41,232 nucleotides of DNA, from the NCBI GenBank assembly GCA_944382715.1, contig CALWNC010000001.1, positions 182,872 through 224,103 on the forward strand, given 5' to 3'. The notes beneath the pieces were generated by a model. The model saw only the letters and a program-made list of their open reading frames with translations. It did no database searches and had not been told where the DNA came from. This stretch comes from an uncultured Clostridia bacterium (GTDB lineage Bacteria > Bacillota > Clostridia > Christensenellales > UBA1242). Positions within the stretch are counted from its first letter, which is position 1; the number at the start of each line of letters is the position of its first letter. This document shows positions 1 to 7,502 of this stretch, piece after piece. A program made the position numbers and the translations under genes.

Positions 1-881
1 AAAAAGCACTTGAAAATGGATATGCTGTTCCAGCTTTCAATGTTTGTAACATGGAAACGGTACAGGCAGTAGCAGAAGTTGCTGGAGAAAAAAATGTTCC
101 AGTCATTATTTCAGTTTCTGAGGGAGCTGGCAAATATGCAGGTTTTGAATATATTAGGGCAATTGTTGAAGAAGCAAGTAAACATTACCCAAACGACATT
201 GCACTTCACCTAGATCACGGCAAAAGCGTAGATGTCTGCAAGAAGGCAATTGATGCAGGCTTTACAAGTGTTATGTTTGATGGAAGTGCACTACCATTTA
301 ATGAGAATATTGCAGAAACAAAAAAAGTAGTTGAATATGCTCACTCTAAAAATGTTACAGTTGAAGCAGAGCTTGGTAAAATTATCGGCACAGAAGATAT
401 GATTCACAGTGATACAGAGTCATTCACTGACCCTAAGGAAGCTCGCGAATTTGTATCTCAAACTGGGGTTGATAGTTTGGCAATTTCTATTGGAACAGCA
501 CACGGGGTTAATAAATCCATAAAAACTCCTGTAATTCAATATGGAGTTATCGACAGCGTACACGAAGCAATTCCTGGACTACCTCTTGTTGCTCACGGAA
601 GTTCTACAGTTCCTGCAAAGTGGGTTGAGACTATTAGAAAGTATGGTGGAGAAATTAAAAAGAGCCAAGGAATTTCAGAAGAGGACATTGTTAAAATGTC
701 AAAGACTGCAATTTGCAAAATTAATATGGACACAGACCTTAGACTTGCCTATACGGCTGGCATTAGACAAGATTTGTCTGAGCACCCAGAACACTTTGAC
801 CAGAGAGAATATAACAAGCTAGGCAAGGCAAATGTAAAGGAACAAGTTGCCCATGCCTTTGAGCTTGTTATTGGTAAATAA
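1..881 (+). CDS. fba: fructose-bisphosphate aldolase, class II (5' end missing)
   Basis: Zinc-dependent aldolase of glycolysis and gluconeogenesis (fructose 1,6-bisphosphate to DHAP and glyceraldehyde 3-phosphate), cytosolic. The reading frame is open from base 3, upstream of the first ATG at 51, and those codons give KALENGYAVPAFNVCNMET, the normal family N-terminus, so the gene begins before the window and the ATG at 51 is internal. Visible family motifs in order are HLDHG (metal-binding and catalytic region), SVMFDGS, VEAELG, GTAHG (metal His), VAHGSS and KINMDTDLR (phosphate binding). Only about a dozen N-terminal residues seem to be missing. It ends in TAA; the nearest terminator is about 200 bases downstream. 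It could be a tagatose-bisphosphate aldolase of the same family, which motifs alone do not exclude. Confidence 0.93.
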   Translation, partial: KALENGYAVPAFNVCNMETVQAVAEVAGEKNVPVIISVSEGAGKYAGFEYIRAIVEEASKHYPNDIALHLDHGKSVDVCKKAIDAGFTSVMFDGSALPFNENIAETKKVVEYAHSKNVTVEAELGKIIGTEDMIHSDTESFTDPKEAREFVSQTGVDSLAISIGTAHGVNKSIKTPVIQYGVIDSVHEAIPGLPLVAHGSSTVPAKWVETIRKYGGEIKKSQGISEEDIVKMSKTAICKINMDTDLRLAYTAGIRQDLSEHPEHFDQREYNKLGKANVKEQVAHAFELVIGK

Positions 882-1297
882 ACCATCTTTAAAAAATTTT
901 ATATTATTAATTTATAATACTTTTTTTCATTAATAAAAAATTTATTAGTTAACAAAAGTTTTATAAAATTGATAAATTGTTAAGATTAATATTTTGTTAA
1001 TTTATGCCTAAACAAAATAAAAATTTTATAAAAATTGATTATAATATAATTGTTTTTAAAGTATATCAATTAAATAAAAAAACTATTGACTTAGCAAAAA
1101 ACAATGTCAATAGTTTTTTTATTTAATGTTATTTATATTTGATTAATAATTTATTTTGTTTTTTCTAAAATAATTTTACATATTTTATACTTATAATTTT
1201 TACATTGTTACCAAAAACATACTCGAATATTTATAAATTTTTTCAGTTAAAATTCAAATTAATTATAATTTATTTATCGCTTTTTTATCTTTCACAT
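882..1297. other. gene-free AT-rich spacer between convergent genes
   Basis: Apart from the hairpin terminator at 1074-1120 I see no ORF with a ribosome binding site, no tRNA-like fold and no repeat here. Several TATAAT-like hexamers occur (for example near 1040-1050), but none has a convincing -35 partner. Confidence 0.6.
1074..1120 (+). terminator. intrinsic terminator downstream of fba
   Basis: A 10-bp perfect stem (AACTATTGAC / GTCAATAGTT, 1081-1090 with 1106-1115) with a 15-nt loop is extended by an A-run paired to a run of seven T. The mirrored A and T runs would let it work in both directions, between fba (+) and the convergent acyltransferase gene (-). It lies about 200 bases after the fba stop, so it either ends a long 3' UTR or a separate small transcript. 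Confidence 0.7.
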
Positions 1298-2479
1298 TTA
1301 AGATGTTGTTTTAATAATCTCTTCTGTTTTACCTTTCTTTACTAATTTTTCACATTTCTCATAAAATTTTAAAAATAATTTATGTAAAGTTTTTTGTCTG
1401 ACAAAATCAATTAATGAAGCTACAACAAAGATAAATAGAATTGTAATGAGATATACTACCCATGAATTATTTGTAAACTTTATTAATACTCCCATTATAG
1501 CTTTATGAATATAATTACAAATAGAATTGTGTTCATGTATGAGATAAACACCAAATACTGTTGTAGAAACAGCATTTATAAATTTATTCTTAAAGTGAAA
1601 ATTGTTAAATATCAAAAATAACATAAATGCTATAAATACATTGTAAAATGAAAAAATATCATTTTGGACATTTTCTATAATTGGAATTATTACAATTTCA
1701 TTAATAATTACAAACATGGCGATTGGAATCAAAATCCAATTAGATATTTTTAAATTTGACAAACGGATATAAGCCCCACAAAAATATAAAACTACAAAAT
1801 GGACTATTTGACTGTAAAATGGAGGTGTAGATAGAAAACCTACAATATAATACTTATAGGAACTTATTATAGTATCATAAAAAAGTAGGCACACACAAAT
1901 AATTCCAAGTTTTTTTATGGATAATGAGTTTATAAATTTGTTTAACATTGGCGAAGCTAACATCAACATAACATAGCAAGATATAAACCAATAGACCATA
2001 TTATAAGTTGGAAAAATATGCGTGGTTATACCTTTGATAGACCATGTGTCTATACCCAAAATTACAGCAATAATATAGATTATACTTGAATAAAAAAATG
2101 TTTCAACCACAAGAGAAATAATCTTTTTTGCAGTAATTTTTTTAGTTATCATAAAGTAGGCAGAAATAATAACGAATACATTATCAGCAATTAAACCAAT
2201 TTTTGTACCTAAAATTCTATCTACTGCTGTTCCTTCAAAAATTTCTAAATTTCTTGTTGCCATATGATATCCAATAATCCATAGCATCATAAAAATTCGA
2301 AGAATTTCTATACCTGAATCTCTCACTTTTGGTTTTAAAGTCTCTACCTGTATAGTAGAGTTTGTTTTATTCTCCCCATAAGTTTGAGAATTTTCAACTG
2401 GTATTTTTTTAAACACTATATAGAACAGACCAAGTATAATTAAAGGCGAAGTAAATAAAAAAAATATAAAAGAATACAT
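1298..2479 (-). CDS. acyltransferase 3 family membrane protein
   Basis: Integral membrane O-acyltransferase (OafA/acyltransferase-3 family), which acetylates or otherwise acylates cell-surface sugars. The 393-aa protein has a typical domain start near residue 54 (DSGIEILRIFMMLWIIGYH, containing the conserved His) followed by about nine or ten hydrophobic segments and a basic C-terminal tail. It carries an extra N-terminal piece: one TM helix (residues 3-23), then a hydrophilic Asn/Thr-rich linker of about 30 residues before the domain. Start ATG at 2479 is fixed by AAGGAGG just upstream. It has its own consensus promoter and no operon partner. Substrate cannot be read from the sequence; surface polysaccharide, teichoic acid or peptidoglycan are all possible. 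Confidence 0.82.
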   Translation of the reverse strand: MYSFIFFLFTSPLIILGLFYIVFKKIPVENSQTYGENKTNSTIQVETLKPKVRDSGIEILRIFMMLWIIGYHMATRNLEIFEGTAVDRILGTKIGLIADNVFVIISAYFMITKKITAKKIISLVVETFFYSSIIYIIAVILGIDTWSIKGITTHIFPTYNMVYWFISCYVMLMLASPMLNKFINSLSIKKLGIICVCLLFYDTIISSYKYYIVGFLSTPPFYSQIVHFVVLYFCGAYIRLSNLKISNWILIPIAMFVIINEIVIIPIIENVQNDIFSFYNVFIAFMLFLIFNNFHFKNKFINAVSTTVFGVYLIHEHNSICNYIHKAIMGVLIKFTNNSWVVYLITILFIFVVASLIDFVRQKTLHKLFLKFYEKCEKLVKKGKTEEIIKTTS

Positions 2480-2557
2480 TAATTCCTCCTTAGTATCTTT
2501 AATTTATGATAAGTTAAAGTTGTAAGTTTTTTTAATATAAATATTAGTTTTGAATTA

Positions 2558-2586
2558 ATTATACTTGGGACTTTGACTTGTGTCAA
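2558..2586 (-). promoter_or_regulatory. perfect sigma-A promoter of the acyltransferase gene
   Basis: TTGACA (2586-2581) and TATAAT (2563-2558) are separated by exactly 17 bases on the minus strand. Predicted transcript start is near 2551, giving a 5' UTR of about 70 nt before the ATG at 2479. Confidence 0.85.
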
Positions 2587-3182
2587 GAAATTAGAATTAA
2601 CATTTGCTTACAATATATATGTATTATAAAGATTTTTTAATATAAATTATAATGGCTTGTGGTTTAAAACAACATAAATTTACTTGCTACTAGGATATTA
2701 AATAAACCATAATTAATTTGTGTTACTTGAAAAATAAACAAGTTAAATTATGAGTATGTAATTACAATTTAACAAAAATTTGATAATAAGTAAAATTTAC
2801 ATTTTGAGATTGATAATAAAAATCAAAAAAATTTTTATAAATTATAATTTGCACAATTAATTTTTAGTCTGTGCAATTTTAAAAATTTGCAGTTTTAATT
2901 ATATTGTAAAATATTGTTAAATTTTTTATATAATAATATCTGAACATCGTTGTAATTGTTTGTCTAAAATTAAAGTACTAGTATTTCATACACTATGAAA
3001 ATTTACTTTAATTTATATTTGAAATAATTAAATAATAATTTAGCTTTTTTAAATAAAAAACTTAACAAATAAAATTATTTTCTTTAATTGACTAGAAATT
3101 TTGTCATCTATAAAAATGAAAATAATTTAACCCTTAAATAAATATTAAAAAAATACTAATTATGCACTTTTAAATCACATTT
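2587..3182. other. long gene-free AT-rich spacer
   Basis: About 600 bases with no ORF that has a ribosome binding site. It contains short weak inverted repeats (TTGCACA/TGTGCAA at 2849-2876; ATTTCATA/TATGAAAAT around 2974-2995). I see no tRNA, riboswitch or mobile element. It separates the divergently positioned acyltransferase promoter from the terminator of the MazG-like gene. Confidence 0.55.
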
Positions 3183-3213
3183 AAAAAGATATTGCAATTT
3201 GCAATATCTTTTT
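3183..3213 (-). terminator. terminator of the MazG-like gene
   Basis: A 13-bp perfect stem (AAAAAGATATTGC / GCAATATCTTTTT) closes a 5-nt loop. Its T tract on the minus strand directly follows the stem, and the base of the hairpin touches the TAA of the gene ending at 3213. Confidence 0.85.
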
Positions 3214-3530
3214 TATTGTTTTATATCATCTTTGCTACCTTTTTTGACTAAAACTCCGTTAACCATAACATATTCTCTTTTACTATTGATTTCCATTTTC
3301 TTTGTAACTTCGTCTTCTAGGTCAAGTCCTACCATTCCAGCAAGTCCCATTAAATAAATTGCAACATCAGCCAGTTCTTCACCTAAATTGTCGTGTTTTT
3401 TTATGTAAGCCTCATAGGCTTCTCCAACTTCGCCGTAAAGTAGGCAAAATTCTCTATCAACATTTGTGGTGTCAAAGCCGTGTCTTAATTTATTATCCCA
3501 AACTTGTTTCTGCATTTCGCGTAATTCCAT
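3213..3530 (-). CDS. MazG-like nucleotide pyrophosphohydrolase
   Basis: Small all-alpha NTP pyrophosphohydrolase (MazG/phage T4 dCTPase-like superfamily) that would hydrolyse a nucleoside triphosphate to monophosphate plus PPi, usually as house-cleaning. In 105 aa the metal-binding helices are visible: EVGEAYEA (ExxE, about residues 34-41) and ELADVAIYL (ExxD, about 52-60). It begins with ATG at 3530, 5-6 bases after AGGAG. The upstream gene ends 18 bases before, so the two are probably co-transcribed. The single domain rules out full-length two-domain MazG; the preferred nucleotide is unknown. Confidence 0.8.
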   Translation of the reverse strand: MELREMQKQVWDNKLRHGFDTTNVDREFCLLYGEVGEAYEAYIKKHDNLGEELADVAIYLMGLAGMVGLDLEDEVTKKMEINSKREYVMVNGVLVKKGSKDDIKQ

Positions 3531-3548
3531 ATTTTTCTCCTAATACAA

Positions 3549-3968
3549 TTACATTTCTCTGCCAGCACCAAAGTCCGTCTTTTTACAATCAAATTGAAAT
3601 TTATCCAATTTTTCCATTTGAGAAAGTAATTTTTCTTGTTTCTTTGTAAGCATTTCTATTTCTAAAGTCCTGCGTTCAATCTCACTTGCGATTTCGTCTT
3701 TTGAATAATTTGCAACAATCTCTTCACTATTTGCAAAGTTTTCGCATTCGAATTTACATAAATTGATTGTATAAAAAATTAAATCAATAAGTTCATTACC
3801 GAAATGTTTTGTTTCTTCAAGTTTATTTTCCCAATACTCTTGTTCAGTTGCATTTTTTAGGCTTTTTAAATTCTCGTAATCCTTACATTCTTTTAAGAAA
3901 ACAGAAATCAACACCTCTACATCTTCAAGAGAGTTAATTTTATTTTCTCCTAAATATTTTTCTAACAT
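3549..3968 (-). CDS. hypothetical helical / coiled-coil protein
   Basis: 139-aa acidic protein, not recognised. It is predicted almost entirely helical: a central helix GNELIDLIFYTINLCKFE and a Glu/Lys-rich coiled coil near residues 95-128 (EIERRTLEIEMLTKKQEKL). The ATG at 3968 is preferred over an in-frame start 13 codons upstream because AAGGAG sits 7 bases before it. It lies 18 bases before the MazG-like gene. The central helix vaguely resembles a MazG-type helix, but the paired ExxE/ExxD metal motifs are not evident, so I do not assign it to that family. Confidence 0.6.
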   Translation of the reverse strand: MLEKYLGENKINSLEDVEVLISVFLKECKDYENLKSLKNATEQEYWENKLEETKHFGNELIDLIFYTINLCKFECENFANSEEIVANYSKDEIASEIERRTLEIEMLTKKQEKLLSQMEKLDKFQFDCKKTDFGAGREM

Positions 3969-4007
3969 AAATTGCTCCTTTTTGTTAACCTTATAAATAA
4001 TTTGCAA

Positions 4008-4082
4008 TCAGTCTTGTTCTTCATTTTCTTCCTGTTCTAACATAAATAATTCCATCATTTCATCAAACTCTCTTTCGTCCAT
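4008..4082 (-). CDS. 24-aa acidic small ORF upstream of the coiled-coil gene
   Basis: ATG at 4082 is preceded by GGTGA at about 6 bases and opens 24 codons rich in Glu/Asp/Met (MDEREFDEMMELFMLEQEEN... ending in Asp), closing with TGA. The next gene starts 40 bases downstream. It could be a real microprotein or a leader peptide/uORF; its length alone does not exclude chance. Confidence 0.35.
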   Translation of the reverse strand: MDEREFDEMMELFMLEQEENEEQD

Positions 4083-4254
4083 AATATTCACCAAAGAAAC
4101 AATAATTTTTTAAAAGATAAATTGTATCACTAAATGCTTTGATTCTCTCAAATTTTAGAAAAAATTAAAAACAAAATAAAACTAAAAACGACAAAAGAGA
4201 AAATAAGCTGTTTTTTTAATTTTACAAGAAAAATTGCACTTTTGTTATAATATA

Positions 4255-4283
4255 ATAATAACCAAAAGAAGTAAAAATGTCAA
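4255..4283 (-). promoter_or_regulatory. promoter for the MazG-like operon
   Basis: TTGACA (4283-4278), 17-base spacer, TATTAT (4260-4255) on the minus strand, starting inside the 3' end of the upstream map gene. A second, extended -10-like element (TGATACAAT, about 4121-4129) lies closer to the small ORF. The distal promoter would give a leader of roughly 280 nt before the ATG at 3968. Confidence 0.65.
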
Positions 4284-4289
4284 TAGGAA

Positions 4290-5153
4290 TTATTTCGATA
4301 ATATTACGGCACCTGTTTCCGTCATAAGCAATGTATATTCCCACTGAGCAGAAAGTGAATCGTCCCACGTGTAAATCGTCCAGCCGTCATTGTCATCTAT
4401 ACAAACATCGGGCTCTCCCTGATTAATCATAGGTTCTATAGTAAATACCATGCCCGGAACAAGTACCATACCCTTGTTTAATTTTCCAATATGACTAACA
4501 AAGGGGTCTTCATGCATTTCAAGTCCCACTCCATGACCACCAAGTTCTTTAACAACTGAAAATCCGTTTGCCTTTGCATGTTTTGAAACATAATAGCCAA
4601 TATCCCCAAGGTGACAATATGGTTTAAGTTTGCTAACAGCTAAATCTAAACATTCCTTTGTAACAGTCACGAGCTTATGAGCTTCAGGTGAAACATTACC
4701 TATTTCAAACATTCTCGAAGCATCGCCGTAGTAACCATTAACAATTGTTGTGCAGTCAACATTAACAATGTCACCTTCTTTAAGTATCACCTTTTCACTT
4801 GGAATTCCATGACAAACAACATTATTTACTGAAGTACATACTGACTTTGGAAAACCTTCAAAGCCAAGACATGCAGGAGTGCCACCAAGACGAATTGATT
4901 CATAGTACACAATTTTATCAATTTCTTCAGTTGACATTCCCACTCTAATATTCTCAGCAACTTTGTCAAGAACTTTTGAATTAACTTCACAAGCCCTCTT
5001 TATACCTTCAATTTGCTGTTCATTTTTTATCATTTTATGAGTAGGTATTATTTCTCCATTCTTCTTTAATTCATTTAATTTTATATCAAACATAAAATGG
5101 CAGTCACCATAAAGCTTACCACTTCCACACCAACATTTATCGTTAATTTTCAT
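4290..5153 (-). CDS. map: methionine aminopeptidase type I with N-terminal SEC-C motif
   Basis: Removes the initiator Met from nascent proteins; cytosolic di-metal enzyme. 287 aa from ATG 5153, chosen because GGGAGGAG lies just before it (an upstream in-frame TTG would place this SD inside the protein). The five metal ligands are recognisable: Asp133 (NVDCTT), Asp144 (GDASR), His207 (GGHGVG), Glu240 (TIEPM) and Glu272 (QWEYT). Residues 4-20 form a SEC-C zinc motif (CWCGSG...GDCH), found in a subset of bacterial map genes and thought to help ribosome or protein docking. It stands alone rather than in the usual adk-map-infA ribosomal operon. Confidence 0.93.
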   Translation of the reverse strand: MKINDKCWCGSGKLYGDCHFMFDIKLNELKKNGEIIPTHKMIKNEQQIEGIKRACEVNSKVLDKVAENIRVGMSTEEIDKIVYYESIRLGGTPACLGFEGFPKSVCTSVNNVVCHGIPSEKVILKEGDIVNVDCTTIVNGYYGDASRMFEIGNVSPEAHKLVTVTKECLDLAVSKLKPYCHLGDIGYYVSKHAKANGFSVVKELGGHGVGLEMHEDPFVSHIGKLNKGMVLVPGMVFTIEPMINQGEPDVCIDDNDGWTIYTWDDSLSAQWEYTLLMTETGAVILSK

Positions 5154-5229
5154 TTTTACTCCTCCCAGCAAAATTACAAAAAATATATTTTTAACAAATA
5201 TAATTTATCATACTGTTTAACTAGATTTT

Positions 5230-5258
5230 ATCATAGTTATATAATTGTAATATGGCAA
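5230..5258 (-). promoter_or_regulatory. probable promoter of map
   Basis: TTGCCA (5258-5253), 17-base spacer, TATGAT (5235-5230) on the minus strand, about 75 bases before the map ATG. Confidence 0.55.
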
Positions 5259-5690
5259 AATTTGACCAACAGAAAACCAATTATATATTATTTATTTAAT
5301 AAGTTCAATAATTAAACAAATATCTTTATTTAAATTTTTCAAAATCTACCTTTATAACAAATTATGTATTGTCAGGTTAAAAAAACACTAATTAGTAATA
5401 TAAACTTATTAAACAAATCTATATTACTACAAAAAGTAAAATTTTGCATCAAATTTTTAAAAATAATAATTTTTATTAAGCTTTATAGATTAACTACAAT
5501 TAATATTGGTGATTCACCAATAATTTTTTGACTCAATATGCAGAAATAATTTTCACTTTCAGACAATATAATATACTACTACTTGTTAATAATTGATTTT
5601 ATTAGTTTCAAATAATAGAGCTGTATAATTATTCAAACAATCTTACTTGAAATAATTTAAGATAACTGTAAATATATAATTTTAAATAAA
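5259..5690. other. gene-free spacer between map promoter and rplL terminator
   Basis: No ORF with a ribosome binding site. It contains the 10-bp inverted repeat near 5393-5429 and the orphan terminator-like hairpin at 5504-5529, both possibly parts of an unannotated plus-strand RNA; no clear promoter is visible for it. Confidence 0.45.
5504..5529 (+). terminator. orphan terminator-like hairpin
   Basis: A near-perfect palindrome (TATTGGTGA / TCACCAATA, 5504-5522) is followed on the plus strand by six T. No plus-strand gene precedes it: the region from 5154 holds only AT-rich sequence and a second inverted repeat (TAGTAATATA / TATATTACTA, about 5393-5429). It may end a small RNA, or be a coincidental palindrome. 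Confidence 0.4.
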
Positions 5691-5713
5691 AAGATGGGGA
5701 CTACCCCCATCTT
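5691..5713 (-). terminator. terminator of the rplJ-rplL operon
   Basis: GC-rich 9-bp perfect stem (AAGATGGGG / CCCCATCTT) with a 5-nt loop, followed on the minus strand by TTTTTATTT, 29 bases after the rplL stop. Confidence 0.93.
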
Positions 5714-5741
5714 AACTCACACATTATATTTTTTGCTAAAA

Positions 5742-6110
5742 TTATTTAAGTTCAACTGTTGCACCAGCAGCCTTAAGCTTTTCAGCCATTTCATTAGCTG
5801 CATCTTTTGCAACGTTTTCTTTTACAGTAGCTGGAGCTGATTCAACCATAGCTTTTGATTCAGCAAGACCAAGTCCTGTAAGTTCACGAACAACTTTGAT
5901 AACGGCAATTTTATTTGCACCGATTTCTTTAAGAACTACATTGAATTCTGACTTTTCTTCTGCTTCTGCAGCACCTGCACCAGCAGCTGGAGCAGCAACA
6001 GCCATAGCTGCAGCAGAAACTCCAAATTCTTCTTCAATAGCTTTAACAAGATCGTTAAGTTCTGCTACTGTTAATGATTTGATTTCTTCAATAAATTTTT
6101 GTGTATCCAT
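5742..6110 (-). CDS. rplL: 50S ribosomal protein L7/L12
   Basis: Stalk protein that binds L10 as dimers and recruits translation factors to the ribosome. 122 aa, the usual length: N-terminal dimerisation helices (residues 1-32), an Ala-rich hinge (about 33-52) and the conserved C-terminal factor-binding domain ([32 protein letters not shown]). ATG at 6110 follows GGAG closely. It lies 57 bases after rplJ and is the last gene before a strong terminator. Confidence 0.98.
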   Translation of the reverse strand: MDTQKFIEEIKSLTVAELNDLVKAIEEEFGVSAAAMAVAAPAAGAGAAEAEEKSEFNVVLKEIGANKIAVIKVVRELTGLGLAESKAMVESAPATVKENVAKDAANEMAEKLKAAGATVELK

Positions 6111-6167
6111 ATTAATTATCTCCTATTTTTAATCAATTCTTTTTAATTAAACCAAATATCGCGTAAT

Positions 6168-6656
6168 TTACGCATTTTTCTTTGCTATTTCACTAAGACC
6201 TACGGCAAGTGAACGCATTGGGCTTGTAAGCAAACCAACAAGTTGACCAAGCAAAATTTCTCTTGATGGAATTTTAGCAAGCGCAGTAATCTCTTCAGTG
6301 TTATAGTACTTTCCAGTAACATAACCAGATTTTAATTTTATTGCGCCATACTTGATTGATGCATCAAGTGCAATTTTAGCAGGAGCAACTTCGTCTTCTT
6401 GACAAAATAATACAGCTGAAGTACCTTCAAAATCGGTTGCTGGGAAATTAATTCCAAGATTTTCAAATGCAATCTTCATAAGTCTATTTTTGTAAACTTT
6501 ATAAACGCAACCAGCATTTCTAGCACTATTTCTAAGCTCTGTAACTTGAGAAACTGTAAGACCACGATAGTCAACAAGCACAATTGATTTAGCATTTTTA
6601 GCAAGCTCTTCAATTTCACTTACAACTAGCTTTTTGTTTTCAAAATTTGCTGACAT
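6168..6656 (-). CDS. rplJ: 50S ribosomal protein L10
   Basis: Base of the ribosomal stalk; binds 23S rRNA and carries L12 dimers on its C-terminal helix. 162 aa; the family pattern is clear (VDYRGLTVSQVTELRNSAR near residues 29-48, KVYKNRLMKIAFE, GTSAVLFCQED, C-terminal helix around SLAVGLSEIAKKNA). ATG 6656 follows AAGGAG. rplK and rplA are not adjacent; instead rplJ-rplL have their own promoter and L10 leader, so the L10-L12 complex is expected to repress its own mRNA. Confidence 0.98.
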   Translation of the reverse strand: MSANFENKKLVVSEIEELAKNAKSIVLVDYRGLTVSQVTELRNSARNAGCVYKVYKNRLMKIAFENLGINFPATDFEGTSAVLFCQEDEVAPAKIALDASIKYGAIKLKSGYVTGKYYNTEEITALAKIPSREILLGQLVGLLTSPMRSLAVGLSEIAKKNA

Positions 6657-6804
6657 TTATATTCTCCTTTATTTAGTGTGAGTATTAAAAAAACCTTATG
6701 CTTCCGGGAACATAAGGTAATACTTCTAATATTACATAATACATTCCTCGGCAAGAAATTAAGGGAATAACCCACTTGCTGTCTTTGGCATTGTTTCTTT
6801 AACG
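6657..6804 (-). ncRNA. ribosomal protein L10 leader
   Basis: The 5' UTR carries the hallmarks of the Bacillota L10 leader: ATGCCAAAGACAGC, the conserved TTGCCGAGGAAT block, and a terminal hairpin near the ribosome binding site of rplJ. In the known family the L10(L12)4 complex binds this RNA and blocks expression. The call is by motif recognition; a covariance-model search would be decisive. Confidence 0.88.
6687..6719 (-). terminator. attenuator hairpin inside the L10 leader
   Basis: On the minus strand ACCTTATG pairs with CATAAGGT around a loop containing TTCCCGGAAG, followed by a run of seven T. This is a transcription attenuator about 30 bases before the rplJ start. Confidence 0.8.
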
Positions 6805-6810
6805 ATATTT

Positions 6811-6838
6811 ATTATAAACAATTATTGAACTTTGTCAA
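6811..6838 (-). promoter_or_regulatory. promoter of rplJ-rplL
   Basis: TTGACA (6838-6833), 16-base spacer, TATAAT (6816-6811) on the minus strand, directly upstream of the L10 leader. Confidence 0.85.
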
Positions 6839-7133
6839 TTGCTTTAACAAAACTTTTTATTATTTAAGTAAAAATTTTGTTAAATCTTTGCTAAGACAAA
6901 TAAAAAAATATTTTATTAATCAAATTATTATTCATATTATTATTCATATATCCAATTTATGATTTTTATAAATAATTTATTAAATTGTAAAATTTTACTA
7001 AATAAGGTGCAATTTTTACATTTATATCAAATTAAGATTTTATATAAAATTTTTGCATATTGACAAATATAACTTATACATTATAATTACAAGACAAAAT
7101 TAAAATTATAAACTCAAAGTATTATAGTTTAGC
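6839..7133. other. AT-rich spacer, nothing recognised
   Basis: Between the rplJ promoter and the xre stop I see no ORF, RNA fold or repeat beyond A/T runs and one short direct repeat (TATTATTCATAT at 6925-6950). Confidence 0.5.
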
Positions 7134-7334
7134 TTAATTTTCTAAACCAAGCAAATAATCCGTACTCACATTAAAAAACTTTGCAATCTCAATTAGACTA
7201 AATATATCTGGAAAACTTTTCCCCAATTCCCATAGAGAAATGGTGTCCTGCGTTGTATTTAAAAGTTTAGCAAGACTTGACTGTGTGAGTTTCTTTTCTA
7301 GTCTAAGTTCGCGTATAATTTTACCTATCTCCAT
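7134..7334 (-). CDS. Xre-family HTH transcriptional regulator
   Basis: 66-aa protein made of little more than one Cro/C1-type HTH_3 domain: IRELRLEKKLTQSSLAKLLN (helices 1-2), TTQDTISLWELGKSFPD (recognition helix) and FFNVSTDYLLGLEN at the C-terminus. There is no second sensory domain, so it may respond to its own level or to a partner. It is divergent from a small membrane protein gene, and two matching palindromes lie between them, suggesting direct repression of both. No SD precedes ATG 7334; a TATATT box ends 6 bases before it, so the mRNA may be leaderless. Confidence 0.9.
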   Translation of the reverse strand: MEIGKIIRELRLEKKLTQSSLAKLLNTTQDTISLWELGKSFPDIFSLIEIAKFFNVSTDYLLGLEN

Positions 7335-7344
7335 ATTTAAAATA

Positions 7345-7361
7345 TACGAGAACTTTTCGTA
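7345..7361. promoter_or_regulatory. operator 1 (imperfect palindrome) in the xre promoter
   Basis: TACGAGAACTTTTCGTA: 17-bp palindrome with one mismatched position, same consensus as operator 2 (TACGAAAA-N-TTTTCGTA). It lies between the likely -10 of xre (TATATT, 7346-7341, minus strand) and its -35 region, so binding would autorepress xre. Confidence 0.7.
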
Positions 7362-7367
7362 AATATG

Positions 7368-7396
7368 TTGTGATACGAAAAATTTTCGTATATAAT
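7368..7396 (+). promoter_or_regulatory. promoter of the 160-aa membrane protein gene
   Basis: TTGTGA (7368-7373), a 17-base spacer and TATAAT (7391-7396). The spacer is exactly operator 2. Confidence 0.75.
7374..7390. promoter_or_regulatory. operator 2 (perfect palindrome) filling the promoter spacer
   Basis: TACGAAAAATTTTCGTA is a perfect 17-bp palindrome centred on one base, 29 bp centre-to-centre from operator 1. It occupies the complete -35/-10 spacer of the plus-strand promoter. The Xre protein encoded 40 bp away is the obvious candidate binder (inference). Confidence 0.75.
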
Positions 7397-7502
7397 TATT
7401 TAGAGTTATGATTATTAGTTAAGTTGATTGATGCAAAAAGCTATTTTAATAAACAATGTTTAAAATCTAAGTATAACAACTAATAAAGTGAGGTGAAAGC
7501 CA

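Noticed and set aside
541..822. Plus-strand open frame inside fba
   Set aside because: Different frame of a clearly conserved aldolase gene; no SD and no recognisable protein.
2849..2876. TTGCACA/TGTGCAA hairpin as a terminator or small RNA
   Set aside because: Only 7 bp, AT-rich surroundings and no gene or promoter near; likely chance.
3549..3968. Second MazG-type enzyme
   Set aside because: One helix is reminiscent, but the paired ExxE and ExxD metal motifs are absent.
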